DNA of 64,000 nucleotides from Vibrio sp. HA2012 (GTDB lineage: Bacteria; Pseudomonadota; Gammaproteobacteria; Enterobacterales; Vibrionaceae): positions 310,001-374,000 of the forward strand of contig NZ_PFXK01000001.1 of assembly GCF_002812955.1 (NCBI RefSeq), read 5' to 3'. Numbering within the stretch: the stretch's first letter is position 1; each line of letters begins with the position of its first letter. The position numbers and the translations under genes are program-made. Below the pieces are notes generated by a model. It worked only from the letters and a program-made list of their open reading frames with translations. It was not told where the DNA came from and made no database searches. Shown piece after piece: positions 1-6,749 of the stretch.

Positions 1-2
1 CC

Positions 3-233
3 CGTATCCGTGATATCGAACTAGCAAAAAAGCGAGAAAACTCCGGTTACAAAATGAGCCTGGATACTCAGGCGGCTATATCTGCTCGCATTCGCGAAGT
101 CAGCCCCTGTCGGCATGGTTTGGTGAAACAGAAGACGATGGAAGTGGTAGAGGGCAAGCAGGTTTGGCGTTATCGCCTGCTGCCAGCTGTGTCAATTAAG
201 CGAGTGGCGGAAATGATCGGGGTGGTAGCATGA
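3..233 (+). CDS. Phage early protein, C-terminal part (unknown)
   Basis: An open frame enters from the left edge and ends at TGA 231-233, giving the last 76 residues of a longer protein. The piece is basic and contains an RHGLVKQK segment and a WRYRLLP strand that could be the wing of a winged-helix domain, but I do not recognise a family. It overlaps the next gene by an ATGA junction, so the two are probably translationally coupled in the phage early operon. The position left of the nuclease and Q-type genes suggests a replication or regulatory role; that is inference only. Confidence 0.6.
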   Translation, partial: RIRDIELAKKRENSGYKMSLDTQAAISARIREVSPCRHGLVKQKTMEVVEGKQVWRYRLLPAVSIKRVAEMIGVVA

Positions 234-442
234 AACTGATTAAAACTACCATCATCGCGGCATTGTGTGCGCTTCTGGCTGTGGTTATCGGGTATGTGAT
301 TAATTCTGTGTTCGATTACTTCCGGTATACCAGCATTAAATCTATTGCGTTGTATATCGCTATGTGTGTGGTGTTCTATCTTGCTTATGTTTTTTCTCAG
401 TCTGGCAAAGATGATGAGCGTGAGCACTGGGAGGACAAATAA
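230..442 (+). CDS. Small phage membrane protein (unknown)
   Basis: This encodes 70 residues with two predicted membrane segments (about 5-25 and 38-56) and a charged cytoplasmic tail rich in D, E and K. The start ATG overlaps the previous stop (ATGA), which supports translation as part of the early operon. No family is recognised. Small two-helix proteins in phage early operons are often superinfection-exclusion or regulatory factors, but nothing in the sequence proves this. Confidence 0.6.
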   Translation: MKLIKTTIIAALCALLAVVIGYVINSVFDYFRYTSIKSIALYIAMCVVFYLAYVFSQSGKDDEREHWEDK

Positions 443-478
443 TGGCTGTACATCAGTTAATGAATTTCTGAGGTAATT

Positions 479-949
479 ATGGACGCAGATATCTATGACA
501 TTACGAAAGCACTGGGCCGACTGGATGAGAAAAACGGGAAGCTGAAGAAGAAGCGCAGAGAACCTGAGGCGGAAGAGTGTGCTGATGTAATCCGTTGGGC
601 TCGCAAAACGAAAATTGCCGGTGTTGTCGTGGGTGACTTTTTGACTCATGTGATGAATGAAGCTAAGCGCGGCCAGAAAGCGAAATCAGACTTTCACCGG
701 CTTGGTGGTCAGAAGGGTTATCCGGATTACATTCTGGATGTGGCTCGTTGTGGTTTCCATGGTTTACGAATCGAAATGAAAGCCCCTGAGCAGTACCGGC
801 CTAGCATTACGGATGATCAGCGAAAGTGGGAAAGACGCCTGAGGAGTCAGGAATATCTGTTTGCATATTGTTACAGCGCGGAAGAAATGAAGCAGCTGAT
901 TACTGATTACCTTACTGAAACATTAGACCTTGGAGGGGACGCAGCATGA
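479..949 (+). CDS. VRR-NUC domain nuclease
   Basis: This 156-residue protein carries a C-terminal VRR-NUC fold of the PD-(D/E)xK superfamily. The sequence shows KGYPDYIL followed by RIEMKAPEQY, which fits the D...ExK metal-binding core, and then a DDQRKWERRL helix typical of the family. The N-terminal 35 residues are charged. Phage VRR-NUC proteins are thought to act as structure-specific nucleases in recombination or replication. The start has a GAGGT ribosome site, and the 3' end overlaps the Q-type gene by ATGA, so both are expected on one early transcript. Confidence 0.85.
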   Translation: MDADIYDITKALGRLDEKNGKLKKKRREPEAEECADVIRWARKTKIAGVVVGDFLTHVMNEAKRGQKAKSDFHRLGGQKGYPDYILDVARCGFHGLRIEMKAPEQYRPSITDDQRKWERRLRSQEYLFAYCYSAEEMKQLITDYLTETLDLGGDAA

Positions 950-1734
950 GCGATAAGGCAATTGAATTGTTTATTCGTATGCACTTGGAGAAAACGCCAA
1001 CTCTGCAGCGTGGCCGACAGGTATTAACCGGAGATGTAATTATGGCAGCGATGGGTGCAGTTCAGCATCAGCAACCCCTTGGTTGTGATTTGATTAGCGC
1101 TCGATGGCTGGATGATCTGCAAGCCATGCGCAGAGTAGAAACATGGATTATGGGGTGGTCTAAAAGTTCATCCCGGCCAGAACTTATGTTTCAGGTGGGA
1201 CTGGTTGCTTTGGCTGTCTTTTGCGGAAAGCCGACTGCAGATCAGGAGCGCAAGCTGATTTCTCTATGGAAACGACATAGCGCACAAGGACACCGGAGTG
1301 ACCGTCTGGTTAAACGATATCAGACGAAGATTGATTTTCTTAACCGGCAGTTTGCTGATACTGAATTCAGACAGAAGCAGAATATGAAAGAAGTGAATGA
1401 GCTTGAGAGGTTGATTGAAAAAGAAAAATCCCGGTTGCATGTATGGGCAACGGAAAAAACGCGGGAAAGTTTTCAATGTCCGAAATGTTCCGGAAGTGGT
1501 TTGAGTGCGTCAGGTCAATGCTGTAATGAATGTGGTGGTTTCGGACATTTTGCACCGAAAGCTGAAAATGTTCGTCAGCACCTGAGAAAAACCGGGATTG
1601 CCCGGGTATCGGATAAGCTTTGGAATAGAGAAATTAAACCGCAGTTTGAAGCATTGCTGTCTCGGTTTCATCAGGAGCATGATGAAACAGCAAGAGTGCT
1701 GGGGAAGCGGTTGCATGAGGAAAGAGCTGCGTAG
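946..1734 (+). CDS. Q-type late antiterminator with DnaJ-like zinc finger
   Basis: This protein of 262 residues has a DnaJ-like zinc knuckle near residues 178-201: CPKC, then CxGxG-like spacing, then CNEC and GGFGH. The arrangement matches the lambdoid Q antiterminator group typified by phage 82 and Stx-phage Q proteins, which load on RNA polymerase paused at the late promoter and carry it through terminators. A coiled-coil stretch lies at about 125-165. Its position at the end of the early operon, ahead of lysis and head genes, is the classical one for Q. Three candidate target promoters (6660, 18066, 35486) lie downstream. The family assignment rests on the zinc motif and position, not on a database search. 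Confidence 0.7.
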   Translation: MSDKAIELFIRMHLEKTPTLQRGRQVLTGDVIMAAMGAVQHQQPLGCDLISARWLDDLQAMRRVETWIMGWSKSSSRPELMFQVGLVALAVFCGKPTADQERKLISLWKRHSAQGHRSDRLVKRYQTKIDFLNRQFADTEFRQKQNMKEVNELERLIEKEKSRLHVWATEKTRESFQCPKCSGSGLSASGQCCNECGGFGHFAPKAENVRQHLRKTGIARVSDKLWNREIKPQFEALLSRFHQEHDETARVLGKRLHEERAA

Positions 1735-1748
1735 CCTAAGGAATAACA

Positions 1749-2051
1749 ATGAAAATCTATATTGCGGGCCCAATGACGGGCTATGAAAACTTTAACCGTG
1801 CTGCTTTTCATAAAAAAGCGGAGGCTCTGAATGAGCAAGGGCATTATGTTTTAAATCCGGCTACATTGCCTGATGGCTTGAGCCAACCAGAATACATGGA
1901 TATTTGTTTCGCTATGATCCGGGCGGCAGATGCTATTCACTTCCTACCGGGTTGGGAAAAGTCGGAAGGTGCTGTGGCTGAGTATCATTACGGTAAGAAG
2001 ATTGGCCTTCAGCTGCTGTGCGCTGAAACTCAGCTGTCTCTGGTTGCGTAG
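1749..2051 (+). CDS. DUF4406 (nucleoside deoxyribosyltransferase-like) protein
   Basis: This encodes 100 residues beginning with KIYIAGPMTG, the N-terminal signature of DUF4406 and nucleoside 2-deoxyribosyltransferase-like proteins. It also has DICFAMIRAADAIHFLPGWEKSEGA-type segments, where the conserved acidic and Ser-Glu-Gly-Ala residues form the nucleotide pocket of the family. Members are common in phages and may act on (deoxy)nucleosides, but the substrate is unknown. It lies 14 bp after the Q-type gene and 13 bp before the integrase and has a good AAGGAA ribosome site. Confidence 0.85.
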   Translation: MKIYIAGPMTGYENFNRAAFHKKAEALNEQGHYVLNPATLPDGLSQPEYMDICFAMIRAADAIHFLPGWEKSEGAVAEYHYGKKIGLQLLCAETQLSLVA

Positions 2052-2064
2052 GGGAAGATAGACA

Positions 2065-3258
2065 ATGGCTACTCATGTCGTCAGCTTTTCTGATGCTGCT
2101 ATCCGCCGGCTGTCTTCCAATGAAGCTGTTACTCAGTTGCGTGATCCTCGTTACCCATTGCGGTTTCGATATGGGAAAAATCGTAAAACCGGCAATTGGT
2201 ATTTTTATAAGTGCGTTAAAGGCCGGGAGATTTGGCGAAAGATCGGGAGCTGGGACCAGTTGGGCGCTAAAGAGGTGATTGCTATGTTGCCGGATATCTC
2301 AGCCAGATTAGCTGTAGAGCCAGAAGCGGATTCAGTCAGTGAAGATTTTATAACCCTGGCTGATCTATTGACCTGGTACCGTGACCGAAGCAGAACAGAC
2401 AGCAATTTAGGCCGCTCCCGCCGCAGTACAATTCGATGGGCGATAAACCGGCACCTGCTTCCCCGCATTGGCATGATGAGCCTGAATGACGTGAATCATG
2501 CGGAGCTGGATGAACTTCTGTTCTGGGCGATGCAGGAGAGCTATTCCACCGCGACTGTGCGTTCTGTCTGGAATGTACTCAAGCAGGCCATGAAGCGTGC
2601 TCATAAGTTAAAGCATATTACGGTGAATCCTATCGGTGGCTATCAATTCAGTGATTTTATCGACCAGGCCATTGCCGCTAAAACGACAGAGATTCATCCG
2701 TATCAGATCCCTGCCGTGTTAGGGCAGATTCAGTCTGTACCTAAGCCGGGTCAAATGCTGAGTTTACTGATGCTGCTGCATGGTACCCGTATTGGTGAAA
2801 CCAGACTGGCAAAGTGGGATCAGATTAGTTTTGAAACCGGACGCTGGCATATTCCAGCAAAGAACACGAAAACCAAGCGAGCGCATGAACTGCCTTTGAC
2901 GCTGATGGCTGTTAATATTCTGCGGAAGTACCGGCAGTGGCAAAAGGAGCATGGTTATACGGGCGCGTTCCTGTTCCCGAATAACCTTAAGCGTGGCTCT
3001 GTCAGTAATAACGTAGCAAATGAGTGGATCCGCGATATCAGCGGAGGCGACTGGCGTAGTCACTCCCTAAGGAAAGTAGCCCGAACTGTCTGGATGGACT
3101 TAAGCATTGATTACATGGTTGGTGAAATGCTGCTGAACCATGCAATGAGTAAATTGGATCAGGCTTATATTCATACTTTCGCTGAAAAACAAAAGTCGGC
3201 GGCATTAGAGAAGTATCACGCTTGGCTGAGTGATAAGGGTGAGCTTTTTATGGTCTGA
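2065..3258 (+). CDS. int: Tyrosine-family phage integrase
   Basis: This encodes 397 residues. An N-terminal arm-binding or DUF4102-like part (1-90) is followed by a SAM-like core-binding domain (about 95-190) and a catalytic domain (about 210-385). The catalytic set is visible: R242 in HGTRIGE, Lys near 266-269, H333 and R336 in HSLRK, H359 in LLNHAM and Y368 in QAYIH. It should join attP with a chromosomal attB. The location is odd: in lambdoid phages int lies at the prophage end, whereas here it follows Q and the late genes continue for 43 kb to its right. Its 3' end overlaps the convergent TolA-like gene by 11 bp. Confidence 0.95.
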   Translation: MATHVVSFSDAAIRRLSSNEAVTQLRDPRYPLRFRYGKNRKTGNWYFYKCVKGREIWRKIGSWDQLGAKEVIAMLPDISARLAVEPEADSVSEDFITLADLLTWYRDRSRTDSNLGRSRRSTIRWAINRHLLPRIGMMSLNDVNHAELDELLFWAMQESYSTATVRSVWNVLKQAMKRAHKLKHITVNPIGGYQFSDFIDQAIAAKTTEIHPYQIPAVLGQIQSVPKPGQMLSLLMLLHGTRIGETRLAKWDQISFETGRWHIPAKNTKTKRAHELPLTLMAVNILRKYRQWQKEHGYTGAFLFPNNLKRGSVSNNVANEWIRDISGGDWRSHSLRKVARTVWMDLSIDYMVGEMLLNHAMSKLDQAYIHTFAEKQKSAALEKYHAWLSDKGELFMV

Positions 3259-3586
3259 TAGTTTCTCTGAACTTCGTCAGTTCTCTGGCAATTTTCCAAT
3301 CTGCAGGTAAAGGAAAGCGGTTAATACTCCAAACAGCATTGAATGCTTTTCGACACAGCTCTCCCTGATTCTCCATATCCACATATTCTACGTGACCCTC
3401 TCTGGTCAGATATACCGTCAACTCGCATGCATTCCCTTTAAACGCAGAAACATCATCTAACTTACGATCAATAATCTGGTTATAGACAGCCATATACCGC
3501 TGAATTTTTACCGGATCAGGCGTGGTGTCAGCATACGCAATCGAAGAGCATAGCAATATAAGTGGAGTGGTGATTCTCGCTTTCAT
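3248..3586 (-). CDS. Secreted TolA domain III-like protein
   Basis: This encodes 112 residues starting at an internal Met that opens a clear signal peptide (MKARITTPLILLCSSIAYA, cleavage near residue 19). The mature part reads like the C-terminal domain of TolA: a helix, the strand CELTVYLTREGHVEYV, a second Cys in GELCRKAF (C54 and C78 can form the TolA-type disulphide), and a P-containing C-terminus. TolA itself is anchored by a membrane helix and a long helical arm; both are missing here, so this would be a free periplasmic domain. Domain III is the receptor for filamentous phage minor coat proteins and group A colicins. A decoy or exclusion role is inferred. It is the only minus-strand gene in this part of the prophage. 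Confidence 0.75.
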   Translation of the reverse strand: MKARITTPLILLCSSIAYADTTPDPVKIQRYMAVYNQIIDRKLDDVSAFKGNACELTVYLTREGHVEYVDMENQGELCRKAFNAVWSINRFPLPADWKIARELTKFRETIRP

Positions 3587-3841
3587 GTGGATTCTATTGT
3601 TTAAGTTGTGTGGCGATGTGTCCAAATTTGGACGCATCTATTTTGATATCTGATGATAACCAAACGTAGTCTGGTTCACTATCAAAATTCCTTTCTTTTA
3701 AATGCTTCTCACCGAGACATTACCGAGATACAGATATTTACCCATTCAGCCCAAACCCATACTGGTTAAGGGATAAGGCTGGTTTTGTGGTTTTATCACA
3801 GAGGACAATAATTATTTATTATTTTCCTACTTCGATATGAC

Positions 3842-4039
3842 TGTTCCCCCCCTCTTTGCCCGAAAGATTCATTAAAACTCACTCGCAATCCACGATTAAA
3901 TACATATGGTATTGCTGAAAATACGGCACGTTCATATCTTAATGCTTTAGTGAAAATGAAGTTATTGCTGTCAACCAAAGATGGACGAACAACATTGTAT
4001 CTTTGTCCATCGGATCTTATTGAACGCCTCAAGGTGTAG
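3842..4039 (+). pseudogene. C-terminal remnant of a Fic-like or helix-turn-helix gene
   Basis: An open frame without a start ends at TAG 4037-4039. Its last 45 residues (GIAENTARSYLNALVKMKLL, then TKDGRTTLYL and LIERLKV) look like the winged helix-turn-helix that ends many Fic-family proteins. Upstream of a C-rich run near 3846 the frame gives no credible protein, so this is a fragment. It is joined directly to the last codons of a Rha-type gene, implying a deletion or recombination within island 1. The family call is tentative. Confidence 0.5.
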
Positions 4040-4069
4040 CTGGCTCAGGCATTTGCCAAGTTGAACTGA
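4040..4069 (+). pseudogene. Last ten codons of a lost Rha-type antirepressor gene
   Basis: The sequence encodes LAQAFAKLN plus stop, almost the same as the C-terminus (LAQAFARLN) of the two intact Rha-type genes at 15900 and 34222. It is followed by the same downstream terminator. The body of the gene has been replaced by the Fic-like remnant. Confidence 0.8.
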
Positions 4070-4090
4070 TATCCGCTTTGCTTGAATCTG

Positions 4091-4117
4091 AACCCTGCCT
4101 TTTCGGTGGGGTTTTTT
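4091..4117 (+). terminator. Intrinsic terminator after the rha remnant
   Basis: AACCCTGCC, loop TTTTC, GGTGGGGTT, then a T run. The same hairpin follows the intact rha gene at 16502. Confidence 0.85.
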
Positions 4118-4215
4118 ATGTGGCAGATAATGTAAACGGTAATGTCCAGTGATCTATGTGTGGTGATTATATGATTCTCTTTGTATATCATCATTTATGA
4201 TGGCATGATTGGCTG

Positions 4216-4235
4216 TGTGTTAGATGGAATGAATC
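4216..4235 (+). repeat. Inverted repeat, left end of cassette island 1
   Basis: TGTGTTAGATGGAATGAATC. The reverse complement of the right-end copy at 6637-6656 is TGTGTTAAGAGGAATGAATC, differing only in the middle three bases. Both are followed on the inside by AAGCGTT after 8 (left) or 13 (right) bases. Confidence 0.8.
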
Positions 4236-4280
4236 GGTATAAGAAGCGTTAGCACATTTATGACAACTACGGTGGATTAG

Positions 4281-4937
4281 ATGGAAGTAGAATTACTAAT
4301 TGATATTTCAACAATTTTGAGTGGACTGTCTACTGTAGCAATTGCTGTTTTAACAGTTTTTCTCTGGAGAGAAAATAGGCTACTGAGAAAAGCTGGTTCT
4401 GAACCAAAGTTAGTTGCATATTTTGAACCTCATCCTGATGGAACTGGTGGATTAAATATATCGGTTGCGAATGTAGGAACTGGTCCAGCTCGTGATGTTT
4501 ATATTCAATTTAAAGGTGAGGAGTCTGACTTCACTAATTACGATCTGATTCTTGATTGTACAGAAAAAAGGGGACCACTTACCCTGATACCTCAAGGTGA
4601 GAAAATCTCGGTTTTGTTTGCAATAGGTTACCAGCTTTTTAAGCCAAAAAATGGCAGTGAACGTAAGCCATTACCGCCATTCTCAGTTGCACTAGAGTGG
4701 AGAAACCTAGATGGAAAAGCAGTTTTTCGAGACGAATATAAACTTGATGTTAAACCTTATGGCAGCTTACCTGGATTTGTAAATAAGCCATACCTTCTAA
4801 AAATAGTTAACTCAATTGATGGTGTCAGTAATAGTGTTTCTAGGCTCAATAAGGATGTAACCGGGTTGGTAAATATCATTGAAGCAAACAGGCTAGAGGA
4901 GGCACGGGTACAGAAACATAAGGGCAACAGTGACTAA
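4281..4937 (+). CDS. Cassette-encoded membrane-anchored protein (unknown)
   Basis: This encodes 218 residues: an N-terminal membrane segment (about 8-29), a short basic linker, a beta-rich domain (about 40-160) containing the N-x-GTGPARDV segment, and a helical tail that could form a coiled coil (165-210). The GTGPA motif followed by a strand recalls small Ig-like domains seen in membrane sensor proteins of unknown role. It is the only gene of cassette 1 and is followed within 7 bp by attC. No family was recognised. A possible defence or stress function is suggested only by the cassette context. Confidence 0.75.
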   Translation: MEVELLIDISTILSGLSTVAIAVLTVFLWRENRLLRKAGSEPKLVAYFEPHPDGTGGLNISVANVGTGPARDVYIQFKGEESDFTNYDLILDCTEKRGPLTLIPQGEKISVLFAIGYQLFKPKNGSERKPLPPFSVALEWRNLDGKAVFRDEYKLDVKPYGSLPGFVNKPYLLKIVNSIDGVSNSVSRLNKDVTGLVNIIEANRLEEARVQKHKGNSD

Positions 4938-4943
4938 AAATGT

Positions 4944-5068
4944 GCTAACAAACAATTTAAGAGTGATTCAGCACGCGTGGCATTTTTGGTTTGGGTCAAA
5001 TTAGGTGTTTACGGTGGTTGTATTAAGTGTAGTGGCTGCGTGCTTCACACCTTAATTGGGCGTTAGTA
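4944..5068 (+). repeat. attC site 1
   Basis: Vibrio-type attC of about 125 bp: GCTAAC at the left box, arms TTTAAGAGTGATTC and GCACGCGTGGC, an imperfect palindrome, then CACACCTTAATTGGGCGTTAG at the right box. It marks the end of cassette 1. Confidence 0.9.
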
Positions 5069-5491
5069 CTGGATTGGCATCAAAGGTAAAATTTCCGGAG
5101 TTTATCGGTTTCTTTTCCTAGCTTTACACCTGTTCAAATGTGCCTTTCACGTTCTTTCCGGTGGCACTATATGTGTAGAGTTTGTTGTAACTTCACCGTT
5201 TACGGTTTCTAACTTTCTGGTTTTTTCTCTGGTGCGGCTTCTTTGGTGTGGTTGGTTTTGTGAGTCAGAAATGCTTTTCTCTGGCGCTGCTGTTTAGTTT
5301 CGAAGCCTGTATCCTTTGTTAATTTAAAAACAGTGAACAAGGGCAGTTTGGCATGGTTTTCTTCTAGCCAGCTTACGTTTTGAGATTGAGTTTTAGTTTG
5401 GCAGTTGTCCCTTTAGCTTCAGCGTTTTAAACCACAAGTTTCATGCTATATTTCAATATCTTGGCGTGTGCCAAAGGCTTTAGGGACAGCG
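5069..5491. other. ORF-less integron cassette
   Basis: About 420 bp between attC 1 and attC 2 with no open frame above 25 codons on either strand. The sequence is T-rich on the plus strand. ORF-less cassettes are known in Vibrio integrons, where some provide promoters or small RNAs. No clear promoter or RNA family is recognised here. Confidence 0.7.
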
Positions 5492-5617
5492 TACTAACAA
5501 ACAATTCAAGAGGGATTCGTAACGCGTGGCATTTTTACTATGCGTTAATTTTAGTGGTTAAGGTGGCTTGCGGCGACGTCGGTGTTGCGTTACTCACCCC
5601 TTAATTGGGCGTTAAGT
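5492..5617 (+). repeat. attC site 2
   Basis: ACTAAC left box, TTCAAGAGGGATTCGTAACGC arm region, and CACCCCTTAATTGGGCGTTAAGT right box; about 126 bp. It ends the ORF-less cassette. Confidence 0.9.
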
Positions 5618-5637
5618 TAATAAGAGGAAATTTGATA

Positions 5638-5976
5638 ATGGCACGAGATTTTGAACTGAAGTTTGTCGATCGAGAATTAGCAAACGAGTTAAGAAACTTG
5701 AAAATTGATGACCTTCAAGTTGGTCAACGAATCAACTTTACCGACTGTGCAGACCCAGAGGTAATGGCTGCATCAAATCAAGTGCTAACCTTTATTGTTA
5801 CTTCAGGCAGTTCAGTCGCTTTGAGTCTGTTTTCAGCTTGGCTCTATGACAAGCTGAAAGGTAAAAAATCGAACAATAGTATTAAGATTAACGGCATAGA
5901 AGTATCTGGAAACAGCAATAACCTCAAAATAGAAATTCATAACCACATCAATGGTGCCAAAGACGCTGAAAAATAA
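5638..5976 (+). CDS. Cassette-encoded 112-residue protein with one membrane-like helix
   Basis: The start is the ATG at 5638, behind AAGAGGAAA. The protein has an alpha/beta N-terminus (ELKFVDRELANELRNL), a Gly/Ser-containing hydrophobic helix (about 48-70) and a beta tail with IKINGIEVSG and an Asn-rich end. This order (short ferredoxin-like part, hydrophobic GSS-x-A helix, KK, strand) recalls the effector-associated constant component (EACC1) domains found near bacterial conflict effectors, but the resemblance is by eye only. The stop lies inside the next attC boundary, as is usual for cassette genes. Confidence 0.7.
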   Translation: MARDFELKFVDRELANELRNLKIDDLQVGQRINFTDCADPEVMAASNQVLTFIVTSGSSVALSLFSAWLYDKLKGKKSNNSIKINGIEVSGNSNNLKIEIHNHINGAKDAEK

Positions 5977-6103
5977 ACTTAACAAAGCATTCAAGAGGGA
6001 TTCACAACGCTTGGCAGTTTTGGTTTGAATTAGCTTAAGTGTTTACGGCACAATGGTTTAGTTTGGGTGGTGGCGTTGTTCACCCCTTAATGCGGCGTTA
6101 GGT
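5977..6103 (+). repeat. attC site 3
   Basis: ACTTAAC (RYYYAAC) left box and GTTAGGT (GTTRRRY) right box, both matching consensus; about 127 bp with the arms TTCAAGAGGGATTC and CACCCCTTAA. Confidence 0.92.
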
Positions 6104-6116
6104 TTTCGGAGGTAAA

Positions 6117-6581
6117 ATGGCCAATCCACGAATTTTGAAGGTTCAAGTGAAAGATGTTACCTGTGGTGAAGGTGTCACTATTATTGAGCCTGCTAATGTT
6201 TATGGCTGCGAGCTGAGAACTGGTGTGTTTGTTGGACCGTTTGTTGAAATACAGAAAAACTCAATTATTGGCGAGCGTACTAAAATCCAATCTCATAGCT
6301 TTATCTGTGAGTACGTCACTATTGGAAGTGACTGCTTCATTGGTCATGGTGTCATGTTTGCCAATGATCTTTTCAAAAGTGGTCAACCTGACCCAAATCC
6401 AGATAATTGGGGACGCACAGTTATCGCTAACAATGTGACAATCGGGTCAAATGCTACAGTGTTGTCTGTCAACATTTGTAGTGATGTGGTCATTGGTGCA
6501 GGTAGTGTTGTAACTAAAGACATTACAGAGAAAGGTATTTACGCTGGTAATCCAGCTAGAAAGTTACGCGACTTGCCTTGA
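6117..6581 (+). CDS. Cassette-encoded hexapeptide-repeat acyltransferase
   Basis: This encodes 154 residues built from hexapeptide repeats of the left-handed beta-helix type (for example IIGERTKIQ, VTIGSDCFIGHGVMFAND, VTIGSNATVLS, VVIGAGSVVTKDI) and ends with the GNPARKLRDL segment common in sugar or xenobiotic O/N-acetyltransferases. The His in IGHGVMF is in the position of the catalytic base of the family. It would use acetyl-CoA; the acceptor is unknown. Such genes are frequent integron cargo in vibrios. The ATG at 6117 follows CGGAGGTAAA just after attC 3. Confidence 0.9.
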   Translation: MANPRILKVQVKDVTCGEGVTIIEPANVYGCELRTGVFVGPFVEIQKNSIIGERTKIQSHSFICEYVTIGSDCFIGHGVMFANDLFKSGQPDPNPDNWGRTVIANNVTIGSNATVLSVNICSDVVIGAGSVVTKDITEKGIYAGNPARKLRDLP

Positions 6582-6587
6582 GTACAA

Positions 6588-6632
6588 ACCTAACAAAGCG
6601 TTTAAGAGTGATTCGCAACGCTTGGCATTTTA
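6588..6632 (+). repeat. Half attC site closing island 1
   Basis: Left half only: ACCTAAC, AAAGCGTTTAAGAG, TGATTCGCAACGCTTGGC. The right arm and the GTTRRRY box are missing and the sequence runs directly into the inverted repeat. The same truncation occurs at 17994-18038. Confidence 0.85.
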
Positions 6633-6636
6633 ATCT

Positions 6637-6656
6637 GATTCATTCCTCTTAACACA
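6637..6656 (-). repeat. Inverted repeat, right end of cassette island 1
   Basis: GATTCATTCCTCTTAACACA is the inverted partner of 4216-4235. It ends three bases before the -35 element of the late promoter copy. Confidence 0.8.
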
Positions 6657-6659
6657 GAA

Positions 6660-6689
6660 TTGCTTTCTGCCGAAAACTGCGGCAATATC
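6660..6689 (+). promoter_or_regulatory. Late promoter, pR-prime-like, copy 1
   Basis: TTGCTT, 18 bp spacer containing TGCCGAAAACTG, then AATATC. The block CAGAATTGCTTTYTGCCGAAAACTG recurs at 18061 and 35481, each time followed by a terminator. The conserved spacer is the place where Q-binding elements lie in lambdoid late promoters. Confidence 0.7.
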
Positions 6690-6702
6690 ATCCCATCATG
6701 TA

Positions 6703-6730
6703 AAGCCTCGTCTTCCGGACGGGGCTTTTT
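6703..6730 (+). terminator. tR-prime-like terminator, copy 1
   Basis: AGCCTCGTC and GACGGGGCT form a 9 bp stem, followed by TTTTT, starting about 15 nt after the promoter -10. Lysis genes follow, so they need antitermination. Confidence 0.8.
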
Positions 6731-6749
6731 GCGTTTATGGGGTTTAGAA

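Larger units (their letters stand above)
4040..4251 (+). repeat. Island backbone repeat, copy 1 (rha tail, terminator, inverted repeat, GTTA core)
   Basis: About 212 bp closely match 16473-16684: the last rha codons, the AACCCTGCC terminator, a roughly 100 bp spacer and the 20 bp inverted repeat, ending at AAGAAGCGTTA. Beyond the GTTA the two copies are unrelated and each starts a different integron cassette. Confidence 0.9.
4216..6656 (+). mobile_element. Integron cassette island 1 (four cassettes) between inverted repeats
   Basis: Four cassettes lie between 20 bp inverted repeats: a membrane protein gene with attC, an ORF-less cassette with attC, a 112-residue protein gene with attC, and an acyltransferase gene with a half attC. 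The left boundary is a GTTA core after AAGAAGC. The last attC is cut after its left half and runs into the right inverted repeat and then a late-promoter copy. No integron integrase gene is present. Cassette genes have less RBS-optimised spacing and lower GC than the flanking phage genes. Confidence 0.8.

Noticed and set aside
3796..4032. Minus-strand open frame of 78 codons
   Set aside because: No ribosome site and no protein-like pattern; it is the shadow of the plus-strand Fic-like remnant.
6655..6690. Reading the conserved CAGAATTGC block as a transposon end
   Set aside because: It also occurs at 35481 without any repeat or cassette and has -35/-10 spacing with a terminator behind it, so a promoter explains it better.
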